Source of the DNA: Loigolactobacillus rennini DSM 20253
GTDB lineage: Bacteria > Bacillota > Bacilli > Lactobacillales > Lactobacillaceae
Assembly (NCBI RefSeq): GCF_001436505.1
Contig: NZ_AYYI01000016.1
Coordinates: 1 to 32,160 of the forward strand
Reading direction: 5' to 3'
Length of the DNA stretch: 32,160 nucleotides
The notes under the pieces: generated by a model
The model's input: the letters and a program-made list of their open reading frames with translations, nothing else
Database searches by the model: none
Told to the model about the DNA's origin: nothing
Shown here: positions 24,786 through 32,077 of the stretch, piece after piece
Numbering within the stretch: the stretch's first letter is position 1
How the letters are laid out: the number at the start of each line of letters is the position of its first letter
Translations under genes and position numbers: made by a program

Positions 24786-24808
24786 TAAAATCCCCGTTAT
24801 CACGGGGG
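24786..24808 (-). terminator. possible terminator of the LysM gene
   Basis: CCCCGT (24792-24797) and ACGGGG (24802-24807) form a short stable stem with loop TATC. On the minus strand it is followed by ATTTTA. It lies 107 nt past the stop of the LysM/3D gene, in otherwise featureless sequence. Confidence 0.45.
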
Positions 24809-24914
24809 AAAAGCGTGTGCGAAAAATCAATCAAGTCCAGATAAAAATTAGTAAGGTAAAAAATTAAAATTAATTTTGTCAATTCATATTGGTTGATAGT
24901 TTCACAAACTGCTT

Positions 24915-26045
24915 TTATTGCAAAACATCGATGTGATTACCAGAAACGGCACCGCCCCGGTCGTGGACAACCGCTTCACCGTAAGGCGTTTGGATGTGCG
25001 TGCCAAAGGCGATATTGCTACCAGCTGCTGCAATTAAATAACCGTCGGCATCTCGACCGCTGGCAGTACTAGTCCCGTCAGCGGTAGTGCTAGCGTCTCC
25101 CCAGCCTTGATTTGGAGTTGCATTGTAATAAGTAAAGGTGTAGTTGCCATTAGCCGTTTGATTGCTGCTGGATTTGGTCGTCGTGGTGTTTTGTTGCTGT
25201 GTGGTTGTAGCTTGTTGATTTGCCTGTTGCGCAGCTGCATTAGCCGCTTTGGTGGCCGCTGCCTGACTAGCTGCTTGATTAGAAGCAATGGCCGCAGATT
25301 GTGCCGCCGCACTGGCTGCTTGCGCAGAAGCAACAACCGCTGCTTGACTGGCCGCTTGTTGAGAAGCTGCCGCGGATTTAGCCGCTGCGGATTGTGCTGC
25401 GGCCTCGTTGGCAGATTTAGTTGCAGCTTCCTGAGCTGCGGCGCTGGCTGCTTGGGCGGACGCTGCAGCAGCAGATTGCGCTGCAACTTCATTAGCAGAT
25501 TTAGTTGCAGCTTCCTGAGCTGCCGCACTGACTGCTTGGGCAGAAGCCGCTGCTGCGGATTTAGCTGCCGCTTCATTAGCTGCTTGTGTTGCCGCTTGAC
25601 TGGCTGCCTGAGCCGAAGCGGCATTGGCAGATTCTGCCGCTGCCTGATTAGCGGATTGCGTGGCTGCTGCTTGACTGGCTGCTTGATTAGAAGCAATAGC
25701 CGCAGATTGTGCTGCTGCACTAGCTGCTTGGGCCGAAGCCGTAGCTGTAGATTGTGCGGCTAACTGTTGATTCCAATCAGGCTGTGCTGTTGAAGTTGCT
25801 TGCTGCGCTCCGCTAGTTGGAATGTTTAATTTTTGGCCAACTAAAATAATTGGATCTTCACCTTGCAGGTGATTGGCCGTTTTAATTTGGTCTACGGAAA
25901 CATGATACGCTTGTGAAAAATCCCAAACTGTATCATTAGGTTTAACCGTGACCGTAGCCGCGTTAGCTTTAGTTGCTAGACCAGACGCACCAATAACACC
26001 TAGCAGCGTGGTTGCACTCAGTAATAAAATGTTCTTTTTCTTCAT
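24915..26045 (-). CDS. secreted LysM protein with Ala/Ser/Gln repeat and 3D-like domain
   Basis: The 376-residue protein has a signal peptide (about 1-33, ending ATKANA) and one LysM domain (about 35-78, VKPNDTVWDFSQAYHVSVDQIKTAN), which binds peptidoglycan. A low-complexity region (about 95-295) is built from AASAQAASAAAQ-type units, including a 28-residue repeat (KSANE-A/V-AAQSAAA...). A C-terminal 3D-like domain contains TASGRDADGYLIAAA and VVHDRGGAVSGNHIDVL. 3D domains occur in wall lytic transglycosylase-like and Rpf/YabE-type proteins. The chain stops right after HIDVLQ, without the extra residues usually found there. GGAGG precedes ATG 26045; a longer frame to 26072 is unlikely. Probably a wall-remodelling protein. 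Confidence 0.85.
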   Translation of the reverse strand: MKKKNILLLSATTLLGVIGASGLATKANAATVTVKPNDTVWDFSQAYHVSVDQIKTANHLQGEDPIILVGQKLNIPTSGAQQATSTAQPDWNQQLAAQSTATASAQAASAAAQSAAIASNQAASQAAATQSANQAAAESANAASAQAASQAATQAANEAAAKSAAAASAQAVSAAAQEAATKSANEVAAQSAAAASAQAASAAAQEAATKSANEAAAQSAAAKSAAASQQAASQAAVVASAQAASAAAQSAAIASNQAASQAAATKAANAAAQQANQQATTTQQQNTTTTKSSSNQTANGNYTFTYYNATPNQGWGDASTTADGTSTASGRDADGYLIAAAGSNIAFGTHIQTPYGEAVVHDRGGAVSGNHIDVLQ

Positions 26046-26177
26046 GTCAGACTCCTCCTGAAAACCGATCAACGAGATAATAAGTCCACTCTAGCACGAA
26101 AATGTGTAGACAGCGTAACAGGCAGATTACAAAAGCGATATTTTATTACATTTAAATGACAAAAAGGTGACAAAAGT

Positions 26178-26300
26178 AAAAGAGTGCTGGAACAAGCGCT
26201 TAGTTGTTGCGCATTAGCCTAGACAGCCAAGTTATTTGCGAAGCAAATGTGTTGGCTGGCGTAGCTAAGCGGAGACAATTGCCTGCACCAGCACGTTTAA
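26178..26300. repeat. long-hairpin repeat related to 19771-20035
   Basis: The 353-base gap 26046-26398 contains this ~115-nt extended hairpin. GTGCTGG (26184-26190) pairs with CCAGCAC (26288-26294), CGCTTAG with CTAAGCG, CAGCCAA with TTGGCTG, and ATTTGC-GAA-GCAAAT forms the apex. Its left end AAAGAGTGC and right end GCACGTTTA are shared with the repeat at 19771, although the interior differs. This suggests a family of intergenic elements. Confidence 0.65.
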
Positions 26301-26346
26301 GTGGACGATGTGGTGCAATTACTAACACCGTGAACCAGCTAAAGCA

Positions 26347-26388
26347 ATAAAAAAATGCTCACTCAGCACCTTTAGCTCAGTGGGCATT
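26347..26388 (-). terminator. terminator of the nuclease gene
   Basis: AATGCTCACT (26354-26363) pairs with AGTGGGCATT (26379-26388). On the minus strand a T7 run follows, 11 nt past the nuclease stop codon. Confidence 0.8.
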
Positions 26389-26398
26389 AGAACGTGAT

Positions 26399-27211
26399 TT
26401 AAATTGTTGTGTCCGGAACTTGTTGATCGGCTGCTTTTTGGCTAGTACCAGTTTGATAATTGAAGATGAATCCAGGCTGGACATTATAAATGTAAACGTT
26501 GAAATTCAAACTGCCATCAGTGCTGATGGCTTGTAGATGAACGCCGCGCGGCATCAATTCTTGACCACGAAAAATGGCGTGCGGCCGGTAGATGACTTTT
26601 TTGCCGGCCCGCAGTGCGTTGCGGACTTTAGCTTCGTAAACGGTTTGCAACCGCTGATTGCTAAAAGCAGTTTGGGTAAATAAATTTTTAACGTTGTTTT
26701 GGTCACCACTTTGTTGATGGGGATCGTAAGTGCCGGCGACACTAATACCTTTAGAAATGGAATAGGCAACTAAATGGCCCCGATTTAAAATGGCTTGCCG
26801 ACCGGAAAATTTTTGGTGCCAGCCGGTCGGGCGGACTGTTTGTTGGACTCGCAAAGCATCATCTGCCACATTACGCTGCTGCAAATAAGCGATGTTGGCG
26901 CCACTAGTGCGGTTTAGCCGGTCTAAATCAGCGTAGATCACTTGATTTTGGCGCCAACTTTTTGGATCTAATGTGGCACGATTGTGGTTGACAGCGATCA
27001 CCGCGCTTTTACCAGATTGATAGTTTAAATTGGCTAATTGATCTGCCGTGGTCGTGGTCTGTTGCTTGGTGGTTTGCGCAGGCACTAGCAGCTGCTGCGC
27101 TGTTTGCCACAATTGCTGTGCCTGCTGCGGCTTAATTCCGATAAAACTTCCGATAAAGACTAAGAGTAAAATTAAAACAGAAGTGGCGCGCTTTTGCCGT
27201 CTTTTACGCAT
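26399..27211 (-). CDS. secreted or membrane-anchored DNA/RNA non-specific endonuclease
   Basis: The 270-residue protein starts with a basic segment and one hydrophobic helix (about 9-25), acting as a signal anchor or signal peptide. A nuclease domain of the NUC1/EndA type occupies about 85-260. The active-site motif DRGH appears as NRGHLVAYSISKG, and the Mg-binding Asn region is NNVKNLFTQTAFSNQ. Such enzymes degrade extracellular DNA or act in DNA uptake. The D-to-N change in DRGH occurs in some family members, but its effect here is unknown. AAGGAG precedes the ATG. The gene follows a small unknown gene by 23 nt, probably as one operon. Confidence 0.85.
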   Translation of the reverse strand: MRKRRQKRATSVLILLLVFIGSFIGIKPQQAQQLWQTAQQLLVPAQTTKQQTTTTADQLANLNYQSGKSAVIAVNHNRATLDPKSWRQNQVIYADLDRLNRTSGANIAYLQQRNVADDALRVQQTVRPTGWHQKFSGRQAILNRGHLVAYSISKGISVAGTYDPHQQSGDQNNVKNLFTQTAFSNQRLQTVYEAKVRNALRAGKKVIYRPHAIFRGQELMPRGVHLQAISTDGSLNFNVYIYNVQPGFIFNYQTGTSQKAADQQVPDTTI

Positions 27212-27234
27212 TGATTTAAAACTCCTTCAAAAGG

Positions 27235-27564
27235 TTAACCCAGTAAAATCCGATTTTTTTCAACGCGAAAGCCAAAAAGAGCGTGCTGCTGACCCCGATA
27301 AGTAACGTAAAGGTAGCGCCGTAACTGGTGTTGACGCAGTAATACCGCCAGTTCCCACAACCTTAAAGTCTGCCGCCGGGCATCGGTTTCTAGGATGGCT
27401 TGTTTTTGCGGCGCGTTAACGACGTGCAGGCCGCTAAGTTTAATGTAGATGACATGGTCCACCTCTTCCGTTCGCTTGCCGTGCTGGTTAGCACCGAATT
27501 CGTAAAAGACAAAAAAATTGCGGTTTAAATCGGCAATCATCGCCAAAAAATCCGTGATTCGCAT
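27235..27564 (-). CDS. hypothetical protein (109 aa) upstream of the nuclease gene
   Basis: The 109-residue protein is not recognised. It is soluble, with N-terminal MRITDFLAMIADLNRNFFVFYEFGAN and alternating hydrophobic segments (HVIYIKLSGLHVV, RRYLYVTYRGQQHALFGFRV) that suggest a small alpha/beta fold with several strands. No signal peptide is visible. GAGGTG lies 4 nt before ATG 27564; an earlier ATG (27576) is less well placed. On the minus strand TGT-TAAAAT upstream is a possible extended -10. Co-transcription with the nuclease (23 nt gap) hints at a related role, such as an inhibitor or accessory protein, but this is only context. Confidence 0.65.
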   Translation of the reverse strand: MRITDFLAMIADLNRNFFVFYEFGANQHGKRTEEVDHVIYIKLSGLHVVNAPQKQAILETDARRQTLRLWELAVLLRQHQLRRYLYVTYRGQQHALFGFRVEKNRILLG

Positions 27565-27616
27565 GGGGCACCTCACTTATTTAAAAATCGAACAGTTGTT
27601 CTTATTTTAACATGAA

Positions 27617-27640
27617 AAAGAACCTTGAAAAAGGTTCTTT
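27617..27640. terminator. perfect hairpin between divergent genes
   Basis: AAAGAACCTT-GAAA-AAGGTTCTTT is a perfect 10-bp stem with a GNRA loop. T-rich sequence follows on the minus strand. No gene on either strand clearly ends here, so it may insulate the divergent promoters. Confidence 0.5.
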
Positions 27641-27670
27641 GGTTGTTCGTTAAAAAATCACCGCCGCCAA

Positions 27671-27699
27671 TTGTCGCTAGTCGGGTTTCGTGCTATTGT
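27671..27699 (+). promoter_or_regulatory. promoter of the zinc-ribbon gene
   Basis: TTGTCG, a 17-nt spacer and TGC-TATTGT lie 50 nt before the GTG start. Confidence 0.55.
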
Positions 27700-27749
27700 T
27701 TAAGTAGCGAAATCGTTAAAAGTGAACCGGTGATGGCGGGGGATGTTGT

Positions 27750-28754
27750 GTGAAAAAAATTGCGAAAAAAATGTGGGCCATGGATTTTGGCAGTTTAGGT
27801 GTGGGTGAATTCATTTGCCCGAAATGTGGTCGTCCAATTACACTGACTGATCAAGTTTGTGCGCATTGCGGCTATGATTTAGTTGCCTATCGAAAAGCAC
27901 ATCACATTAAACAACCGCCGCTAAGTGCTAACGACAGTGCTGCTGCGCCTAGTCGTGCTACAGGAAATAATTTTGGTACGATCGATTTTGGTGATGATTC
28001 ACTGGCTAGTGCAAACATACCACGTCAGTTAACTGCAGTTGATGTGGTGGAATCAGATGCCACACCCAAACAGGCACATTCGACTGTGGCTCACTCGAAT
28101 ATTAATCAGGCGCTGCCACCCCAGTCAACAGCAGCTAGTTTTGAAGCGGCGGCGATTTCTGACACAGCGCACCAGGCAGCAACGCGGGATTTTCAACCGG
28201 CTTCTGCTAAGGCACCGAAGAATTCCGCCCAAGCAGTGCAAGTTGCACAAGCGCCTAGTGAGGAGACTGATACTTTTGATAGTGCCGCAGCTGCGCAGTT
28301 AACTTCTGCTGATGCGGAGTTTGACACAACAGCCGCCCAGTCGCTGCATTCATCAAGTGCACAAGTCACTAAATCGGCGACTGGGTCAACACAAATGCAG
28401 CAATCGGAAACGGCACAAGGGACCACTTCAGCAGCGGATGCGTTAGACGTTACCAGTTTGGCGCAACTGGTTGCGCAAGTCCAAAGTGATCAGGCGACGG
28501 TGAAGCAATTACTGGCAAAGATGCAAACTGACCAAGCCGCACTGCATCAATTTGCGGACCAAGTTAGCGCGGCTAACAGCACTGCCAACCAGCAAACGGC
28601 TCAATCGCTGGCCGCGTTAACCGCACACGCCACACACAAAGCGCAACGAAAAAATTGGTTCGTACGGTTATGGCGGCGTCTGTTTCGACCGCATCAACGG
28701 CGGTTGCCTGCGCCGAAACAAGATCAGCATAAAACAAATAAAGAAAACGGCTAG
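27750..28754 (+). CDS. zinc-ribbon protein with long low-complexity region
   Basis: The 334-residue protein has an N-terminal zinc ribbon (about 22-42, CPKCGRPITLTDQVCAHCG), preceded by a basic start MKKIAKKMW. A long Ala/Ser/Gln/Thr-rich, probably disordered region (about 55-230) follows. Next is a helical, Gln/Asp-rich segment (SLAQLVAQVQSDQATVKQLLAKMQTDQAALHQF), likely a coiled coil. The C-terminus is a strongly basic amphipathic tail, NWFVRLWRRLFRPHQRR. No membrane helix is seen; the tail could touch membrane or nucleic acid. GTG 27750 has GGGGGA 7 nt upstream. It stands alone between a promoter and a terminator that overlaps its stop codon. No function is assigned. Confidence 0.75.
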   Translation: MKKIAKKMWAMDFGSLGVGEFICPKCGRPITLTDQVCAHCGYDLVAYRKAHHIKQPPLSANDSAAAPSRATGNNFGTIDFGDDSLASANIPRQLTAVDVVESDATPKQAHSTVAHSNINQALPPQSTAASFEAAAISDTAHQAATRDFQPASAKAPKNSAQAVQVAQAPSEETDTFDSAAAAQLTSADAEFDTTAAQSLHSSSAQVTKSATGSTQMQQSETAQGTTSAADALDVTSLAQLVAQVQSDQATVKQLLAKMQTDQAALHQFADQVSAANSTANQQTAQSLAALTAHATHKAQRKNWFVRLWRRLFRPHQRRLPAPKQDQHKTNKENG

Positions 28755-28775
28755 CACAATTGTGCTAGCCGTTTT
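28744..28775. terminator. palindromic terminator overlapping the zinc-ribbon stop codon
   Basis: AAAACGGCTAGCACAA is followed directly by its exact reverse complement, a perfect 32-nt palindrome ending in TTTT on both strands. The TAG stop (28752-28754) lies inside the left arm. It can terminate from both sides. Confidence 0.85.
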
Positions 28776-28873
28776 GCAATATGTTTATGAAATATATTAA
28801 TAATATAAAAGATATGTCGAAAATTAAAGCCGTTTACGCAGGCCAGATAGGCCTATCCAGAACTCTCAAGTTC
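28776..28873 (-). ncRNA. candidate small RNA, minus strand
   Basis: On the minus strand TGC-TATTAT (28880-28888) is an extended -10 element. The expected transcript begins with a perfect hairpin GAACT-TGAG-AGTTC (28860-28873), then the palindrome GATAGGCCTATC (28846-28857), and would end at the bidirectional terminator at 28744-28775. There is no clear -35 and no known family is recognised. Confidence 0.3.
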
Positions 28874-28889
28874 ATTTTCATAATAGCAT

Positions 28890-29330
28890 ATCCCTTTATA
28901 AAAGACTAGCACTCCTAGAAATTGTTATCATTCTGTAATATTTTTAGCAAGCAAAATAAAATATAAAAATTGTTTTGCTCAGTACTGGTCTAATTTTCAA
29001 GAAAAATGTAGGATATAGATTGCGTGACTGTTTTTTATTTGTTACATGCTTGTAATATCAATAAACATGTGTTTGCTTAAAAGTAAACATGCAAATGATA
29101 TCATTCACAATAATTGAAGTTTATGACAATGATGGCTAATCGATTAAAACATGAATTTAAGCTAAGGGAGTTATTGTCGATAAGTGTGATACTAAGATAT
29201 ATCAAAGCTTATCAATGCTCAAAGAATTGTCTGTGGTTTGCAAGCATTGGCTTAATTAATGCGGCCCAGTTTGATATATCAGAGCGATGAGCGTTTTAGT
29301 GCAGTTTTTCAGCTTACAAAAAGTCAGTGA
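28890..29330. other. AT-rich gene-free stretch with palindromes
   Basis: This is part of a 645-base gap (28755-29399). It holds AAACATGTGTTT, AATGATATCATT and a large nested inverted repeat: GATATATCAAA (29196-29206) with TTTGATATATC (29270-29280), and inside it CAATGCT (29213-29219) with AGCATTG (29243-29249). A 55-codon frame from ATG 29123 to 29290 spans the repeat but has no ribosome site, so I do not call a gene. Confidence 0.5.
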
Positions 29331-29331
29331 A

Positions 29332-29360
29332 TTGCTTTTTGCAGCTAACCTAGTTAGAAT
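29332..29360 (+). promoter_or_regulatory. promoter of the thioredoxin-like gene
   Basis: TTGCTT, a 17-nt spacer and TAGAAT lie 39 nt before the ATG. Confidence 0.5.
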
Positions 29361-29399
29361 ATAAGTATACTAGCGTTTATATAGAAGGGAAGATTGTTG

Positions 29400-29732
29400 A
29401 TGCAAACATTACCAAAAGTTGATAAAGCAGGCTTGTTAGATAAAATCAAAAACGGCAAGTATATGTTATTCTTCACTGCTGGCTGGTGTCCAGACTGCAC
29501 GTTCATTAAACCTGCAATGCCAGAAATCGAAGCAGATTATCCAGACTACACCTTTTTAAAGGTTGATCGGGATGAAAACATTGATTTAGCACGTGATTTG
29601 AATGTATTCGGTATTCCAAGTTTCATTGCTTTTCAAGATGGCAAGGAATTGGGCCGGTTTGTCAATAAAGACCGTAAGACTAAACAGCAAGTGGAAAAAT
29701 TCATTGATGAATTACCGGTTGCTGCGGACTAA
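29400..29732 (+). CDS. thioredoxin-like protein with CPDC motif
   Basis: The 110-residue protein has a thioredoxin fold with the redox motif WCPDC (Cys30 and Cys33), the following helix FIKPAMPEIEADYPDYTFLKVDRDEN and the cis-Pro loop FGIPSF. There is no signal peptide, so it acts in the cytoplasm. CPDC in place of CGPC marks it as a thioredoxin-like oxidoreductase rather than canonical TrxA; partners are unknown. GAAGGGAAG lies 8 nt before ATG 29400; two TTG codons just before it are not needed. It is followed by a 170-nt gap with its own promoter for the next gene, so it may be monocistronic. Confidence 0.9.
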   Translation: MQTLPKVDKAGLLDKIKNGKYMLFFTAGWCPDCTFIKPAMPEIEADYPDYTFLKVDRDENIDLARDLNVFGIPSFIAFQDGKELGRFVNKDRKTKQQVEKFIDELPVAAD

Positions 29733-29845
29733 TTTTACGGACACAGATTTTAGGCTAACTTTCATAATCAAAAAGGTGGTTGTGACGAAAAACTTACTTT
29801 TGTTGCAGCTGCTATTTTTTTACTTAATTTTGTTTATGAAAACTG

Positions 29846-29874
29846 ATGACTTCATGGAAGCGCTATTCTATAAT
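29846..29874 (+). promoter_or_regulatory. promoter of the second histidine phosphatase gene
   Basis: ATGACT, a 17-nt spacer and a consensus TATAAT lie 34 nt before the ATG. Confidence 0.6.
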
Positions 29875-29908
29875 GGAGGAGAAGCAACCAAAAAAGGAGC
29901 GGGCAAAC

Positions 29909-30541
29909 ATGACGGAGCTTTATTTTATTCGCCACGGCGAAACGGTGATTAATCAGGAAAAGAAAGTTAACGGCGCTCACGTTGATACGCCATTAACGGC
30001 GGCTGGTGTTGCTGGTGCAAAAGCAGCTGGACGTGAACTGCAGGCGACCAAGTTTGATCAGGTACTTGTCAGTCCGCAAAAACGGGCACAGACTACAGCT
30101 AAACTGGTTTTACAGGAAAACTTAGCTCAGCAGCACAACCCGTTGCCTTTACAAGTTGTTCCCAACTTACATGAAATGAGTTTTGGTGATTGGGAAGGAC
30201 AGCCGGTAACCGCGTGTTTTCAGGATCCAGCCATTCAAAAGCTACGCGCAGCACCGTTAACCTACGATCCGAGTTCGTTTCACGGCGAAACGTTTGCGTC
30301 GGTTTTAAAACGGGGGCGCAATTTTTTACAACAAACCGTCACGGCGTATCCGCAACAACGATTATTAGTGGTGGGCCACGGCATGATGTTGACGTTGATG
30401 CTGAAGACGGCACAAGGATTTTCAGTGCCTGAAATCATGCAGCGGCCATATTTGGATAATGCTAGCATCAGCGTGTTAACTAGCACGGACGGACAGCATT
30501 TTAAGACTGAACGTTGGAATGATGTTCATTTCTTGGCTTGA
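29909..30541 (+). CDS. histidine phosphatase (phosphoglycerate mutase-like), second copy
   Basis: The 210-residue protein carries the full superfamily set: FIRHGET (phospho-His), SPQKRAQTTAKL (phosphate-binding Arg), LHEMSFGDWEG (acid donor Glu) and VVGHGMMLTLML (second His). It is closer to the consensus than the copy at 7729-8355 (EMSFGDWEG against DISYGRWNG), and the two are only distantly alike. Substrate is unknown; family members include GpmB-like and alpha-ribazole phosphatases. AAAGGAG lies 9 nt before ATG 29909; a longer frame from 29846 overlaps the promoter. Its stop codon overlaps the -35 of the tyrS promoter. Confidence 0.9.
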   Translation: MTELYFIRHGETVINQEKKVNGAHVDTPLTAAGVAGAKAAGRELQATKFDQVLVSPQKRAQTTAKLVLQENLAQQHNPLPLQVVPNLHEMSFGDWEGQPVTACFQDPAIQKLRAAPLTYDPSSFHGETFASVLKRGRNFLQQTVTAYPQQRLLVVGHGMMLTLMLKTAQGFSVPEIMQRPYLDNASISVLTSTDGQHFKTERWNDVHFLA

Positions 30542-30566
30542 CAGGAGAAATCGACTAGGTTATATT
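30538..30566 (+). promoter_or_regulatory. tyrS promoter
   Basis: A consensus TTGACA, a 17-nt spacer and TATATT. The -35 overlaps the stop codon of the upstream phosphatase gene. Confidence 0.85.
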
Positions 30567-30572
30567 GAACTT

Positions 30573-30795
30573 AATTTCATAGAACACGTTAAAGGACAGT
30601 AGTCGGTTAGTGTCGCAACACAGAAAGTCAGTGGTGGCTGGGAACTGATAGCAGCTAACAGACGAATTACACCTTTAGAAGAAGCGTGTGCACGCACATG
30701 TCGTTTTACATGTAAAGTGATGGTGTCACAACCATAACTTGGGTGGTAACGCGGAAATTTCGTCCCTGATCATTTTGGTCAGGGACTTTTTTTAT
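30573..30795 (+). promoter_or_regulatory. T-box riboswitch of tyrS
   Basis: The leader contains the T-box GGGTGGTAACGCGG (30741-30754) followed by the terminator hairpin GTCCCTGA / TCAGGGAC (30762-30786) and a T7 run. The specifier is UAC (30668-30670, in GAATTACACC), a Tyr codon, which fits the downstream gene. The T-box reads GGTAACGCG where many have GGTACCGCG, one base off the usual form. Confidence 0.93.
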
Positions 30796-30820
30796 GGTTT
30801 AACTTAAGGAGGATATTAGG

Positions 30821-32077
30821 ATGACAGATATTATTTCAGAACTGAAATGGCGCGGTGCGGTTAACCAGGTAACCGATGAGGCCGGGTTAAAAGAATTGAC
30901 GCAACAAAAAGCAATTGGCGTTTACTGTGGCACTGACCCAACAGGCGATAGCTTGCACATTGGCCACTTAATTCCTTTCATGATGCTAAAGAGATTTCAA
31001 TTAGCAGGCCACCATCCAGTTATCGTCATTGGTGGTGGGACTGGTGCCATCGGGGATCCTTCTGGCAAAAACTCTGAGCGGAAATTGCAAACTATGGACC
31101 AAGTGAAAAAGAATAAAGAACACCTGACTGCGCAATTAGTGAAGTTGTTTGGAACAGAAAACTTCACAGTGGTGGATAATTATGATTGGTTGTCAAAAAT
31201 GTCGCTGCTGGATTTCTTACGGGATTACGGAAAACTCTTTAACGTAAACACCATGTTGAATAAGGAAATTGTGGCTAGCCGGCTAGAAGTGGGGATCTCG
31301 TTTACCGAATTCACTTACCAGATTTTGCAGTCGGTGGACTTTCTTTACTTGTACCAGCACCACAATGTACAGTTACAAATTGGCGGTGCCGACCAGTGGG
31401 GCAACATTACTGCCGGGACAGATTTGATCCACCGACAAGCAGGTGCTGACGCCAAAGTGTTTGGCCTGACGATTCCGCTGATGCTAAAAGCTGATGGCAC
31501 TAAATTTGGTAAAACTGCTGGGGGCGCCATTTGGTTAGATCCCAAGCGGACTACGCCCTACGAATTTTACCAATTTTGGTTGAATCAAGATGATCGTGAT
31601 GTGATCCGCTACTTGAAGTACTTCACTTTCTTGGATCAGGATGAAATTGCGGCCTTAGCAGAAAAAGTTAAACAGGAACCGGAAAAACGGGAAGCACAAC
31701 GGCGGTTAGCCCAAGAAGTGACAAAATTTGTTCATGGGCAGCAAGCAGTTGATGAAGCAGAACACATTTCACAAGCACTATTTTCTGGGGATGTCACGTC
31801 GCTAACTGCTGCTGAAATCGAACAAGGCTTCCATGATGTGCCCTCCGTTGATGTCTCCGCTGCTAAAGCTAACATTGTGCAATGGTTAGTGGACACAAAA
31901 ATCGAATCCTCAAAGCGCCGTGCCCGCGAAGACGTCACTAACGGTGCGATCACGGTTAATGGTCAACGGATCCGTGACGTTGATTTTGAATTAGATCCTA
32001 CCGCTGCTTTTTCCGGTCGCTTTGTGCTGGTCCGCCGGGGTAAAAAACGTTACTTCTTAGCACGAGTAAAACAGTAG
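30821..32077 (+). CDS. tyrS: tyrosyl-tRNA synthetase
   Basis: The 418-residue class I synthetase shows HIGH at 46-49 and KFGKT (the KMSKS loop variant) at 228-232. YCGTDPTGDSLHIGH, GGADQWGN and the C-terminal S4-like tRNA-binding domain (about 350-412, VTNGAITVNGQRIRD) are also present. It attaches tyrosine to tRNA-Tyr. AAGGAGG precedes the ATG. Expression is controlled by the T-box leader with a UAC specifier, so tyrosine starvation should raise it. Length and motifs are normal. The last 83 bases of the window hold no gene, only a short hairpin AAGGATAG/CTATCCTT (32128-32146). Confidence 0.97.
   Translation: MTDIISELKWRGAVNQVTDEAGLKELTQQKAIGVYCGTDPTGDSLHIGHLIPFMMLKRFQLAGHHPVIVIGGGTGAIGDPSGKNSERKLQTMDQVKKNKEHLTAQLVKLFGTENFTVVDNYDWLSKMSLLDFLRDYGKLFNVNTMLNKEIVASRLEVGISFTEFTYQILQSVDFLYLYQHHNVQLQIGGADQWGNITAGTDLIHRQAGADAKVFGLTIPLMLKADGTKFGKTAGGAIWLDPKRTTPYEFYQFWLNQDDRDVIRYLKYFTFLDQDEIAALAEKVKQEPEKREAQRRLAQEVTKFVHGQQAVDEAEHISQALFSGDVTSLTAAEIEQGFHDVPSVDVSAAKANIVQWLVDTKIESSKRRAREDVTNGAITVNGQRIRDVDFELDPTAAFSGRFVLVRRGKKRYFLARVKQ

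Noticed and set aside
25107-25763. Long plus-strand frame of 218 codons rich in Cys, Arg and Ser
   Set aside because: It is the complement of the GC-rich Ala/Ser/Gln repeat of the LysM gene, a typical shadow frame with no ribosome site.
29779-29952. Small membrane peptide frame (MTKNLLLLQLLFFYLILF...) between the thioredoxin-like and phosphatase genes
   Set aside because: AAAGGTGG is too close to the GTG, the frame runs through a consensus promoter and into the phosphatase start in another frame, and its C-terminal part is a shadow of that gene.
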